From positions 1 to 5,435 of the forward strand of contig CANRBW010000115.1 of assembly GCA_947628975.1 (NCBI GenBank): 5,435 bases of DNA, in the 5' to 3' direction. How positions within the stretch are numbered: the first letter of the stretch is position 1; each line of letters starts with the position of its first letter. Shown in pieces: positions 4,853 through 5,435 of the stretch. This DNA is from an uncultured Oscillospiraceae bacterium (GTDB lineage Bacteria; Bacillota; Clostridia; Oscillospirales; Oscillospiraceae). The position numbers and the translations under genes were made by a program. A model generated the notes under the pieces. It saw nothing but the letters and a program-made list of their open reading frames with translations. It searched no databases and was not told the DNA's origin.

Positions 4853-5435
4853 TCAGGCCCGGCGGGGTAGGGGGTGGCTCTCCCCCCGGCGGGGGGAGAG
4901 CTGCCGATAGGTGGCGGCGATGACGGCGGCGGAGACCGCGGCGGTGAGTAGGTCGGCGACCGGCATGGAGTAGAGCACGCCGTCCAGGCCGAAGGTCCGG
5001 GGCAGGAGCAGGGCCAGGCCCACGCCGAACCCCACCTCCCGGAGCATGGACAGGGCGGTGGAGGCCACCGCCTTGCCCATGGCCTGGAGGAAGATGAAGG
5101 TGGCCTTGTTCACGCAGGCCAGGACGATCATGCAGAGGTAGACCCGGAAGGCCCGGAGGGCGAACTGGGTGTAGTAGATACTCTCGTTGGCGGAGCCGAA
5201 GATGGCGATGAGCCGGTGGGGGAAGAGCTCCACCACCGCCAGGGCCACCAGGCCCACCGCCGCCTCGCACCCCAGGAGCAGGGTGAAGAGCCGCCGGACC
5301 CGCTGGGGCTGGCCCGCCCCCATGTTGTACCCCACCAGGGGGATGCACCCGGCGGCCATGCCGATGACCACGGAGATGACGATCTGGAACCCCTTCCTCA
5401 CGATGCCCACCACCGCCATGGGGATCTGGGCGTAG
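4853..5435 (-). CDS. MATE-family multidrug/cation efflux transporter, C-terminal part
   Basis: Membrane antiporter of the MATE family, which exports drugs or metabolites using Na+ or H+ gradients. Only the last 193 codons are inside the window. The frame is open to the right edge (YAQIPMAVVGIV), so the ATG at 5419 is internal and the N-terminal half, more than 200 residues, is missing. The diagnostic segment is IPLVGYNMGAGQPQRVRRLF, the repeat-two counterpart of the family GYNYGAG motif. About five to six hydrophobic helices follow, including LFTLLLGCEAAVGLVALAV, FRVYLCMIVLACVNKATF and LLTAAVSAAVIAA, then a basic tail LSPRRGESHPLPRRA. The substrate cannot be deduced. The stop lies 3 bases from the mgtE stop in tail-to-tail orientation. 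Confidence 0.9.
   Translation of the reverse strand, partial: YAQIPMAVVGIVRKGFQIVISVVIGMAAGCIPLVGYNMGAGQPQRVRRLFTLLLGCEAAVGLVALAVVELFPHRLIAIFGSANESIYYTQFALRAFRVYLCMIVLACVNKATFIFLQAMGKAVASTALSMLREVGFGVGLALLLPRTFGLDGVLYSMPVADLLTAAVSAAVIAATYRQLSPRRGESHPLPRRA
4877..4901. repeat. 11-bp GC hairpin inside the 3' end of the MATE gene
   Basis: GCTCTCCCCCC (4877-4887) and GGGGGGAGAGC (4891-4901) pair perfectly around GGC. It lies 28 bases past the mgtE stop and within the last codons of the MATE gene, encoding part of its SPRRGES tail. It lacks a U-tract on either strand. It might slow polymerase or stabilise the 3' end of the mgtE message, since no classical terminator separates the two genes. Confidence 0.55.

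Noticed and set aside
3370..4923. Plus-strand frame of 517 codons overlapping mgtE
   Set aside because: Arg/Gly-rich translation in the wrong frame. The mgtE frame has clear domains, a ribosome site and a promoter.

Overview
The window is very GC-rich DNA from what looks like a Gram-positive anaerobe of the Clostridia. An Oscillospiraceae-type genome (Flavonifractor or Pseudoflavonifractor relatives) fits best. This rests on the high GC, strong AAGGAG-type ribosome binding sites, a LytTR/GHKL two-component pair, a DegV-family protein, and an MgtE of the Firmicutes type. The taxon is an inference; there is no rRNA or marker gene to confirm it.

Layout: (1) Positions 1-2092, plus strand, look like one operon. 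It holds a 5'-truncated LytTR response regulator, a small single-membrane-helix GHKL histidine kinase overlapping it by 4 bases, and, 40 bases later, a secreted VanX-like D-Ala-D-Ala dipeptidase with a lipoprotein signal. (2) Positions 2093-2346 are a 254-base gap between convergent genes, filled with five consecutive inverted repeats. The first is a clear bidirectional terminator. (3) Positions 2347-3219, minus strand, are a DegV/FakB-type fatty-acid-binding protein with its own sigma-A-like promoter and an operator-like palindrome. (4) Positions 3220-3451 are a divergent promoter region. On its right is a TATAAT promoter and a short leader hairpin for mgtE. (5) Positions 3452-4849, plus strand, are a complete MgtE magnesium channel. 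(6) Positions 4853-5435, minus strand, are the C-terminal part of a MATE-family transporter that runs off the window. Its stop codon lies 3 bases from that of mgtE.

How the genes relate: the sensor, regulator and dipeptidase are plausibly co-transcribed, which would place a cell-surface D-Ala-D-Ala hydrolase with an extracellular-sensing pathway. degV, mgtE and the MATE gene look like independent housekeeping or transport genes. There is no mobile element, CRISPR array, tRNA or rRNA that I can support. The coding genes belong to known families. The least explained parts are the hairpin-packed gap at 2106-2318, the kinase without a sensor domain next to a secreted VanX-like enzyme, and the palindrome over the degV start of transcription.
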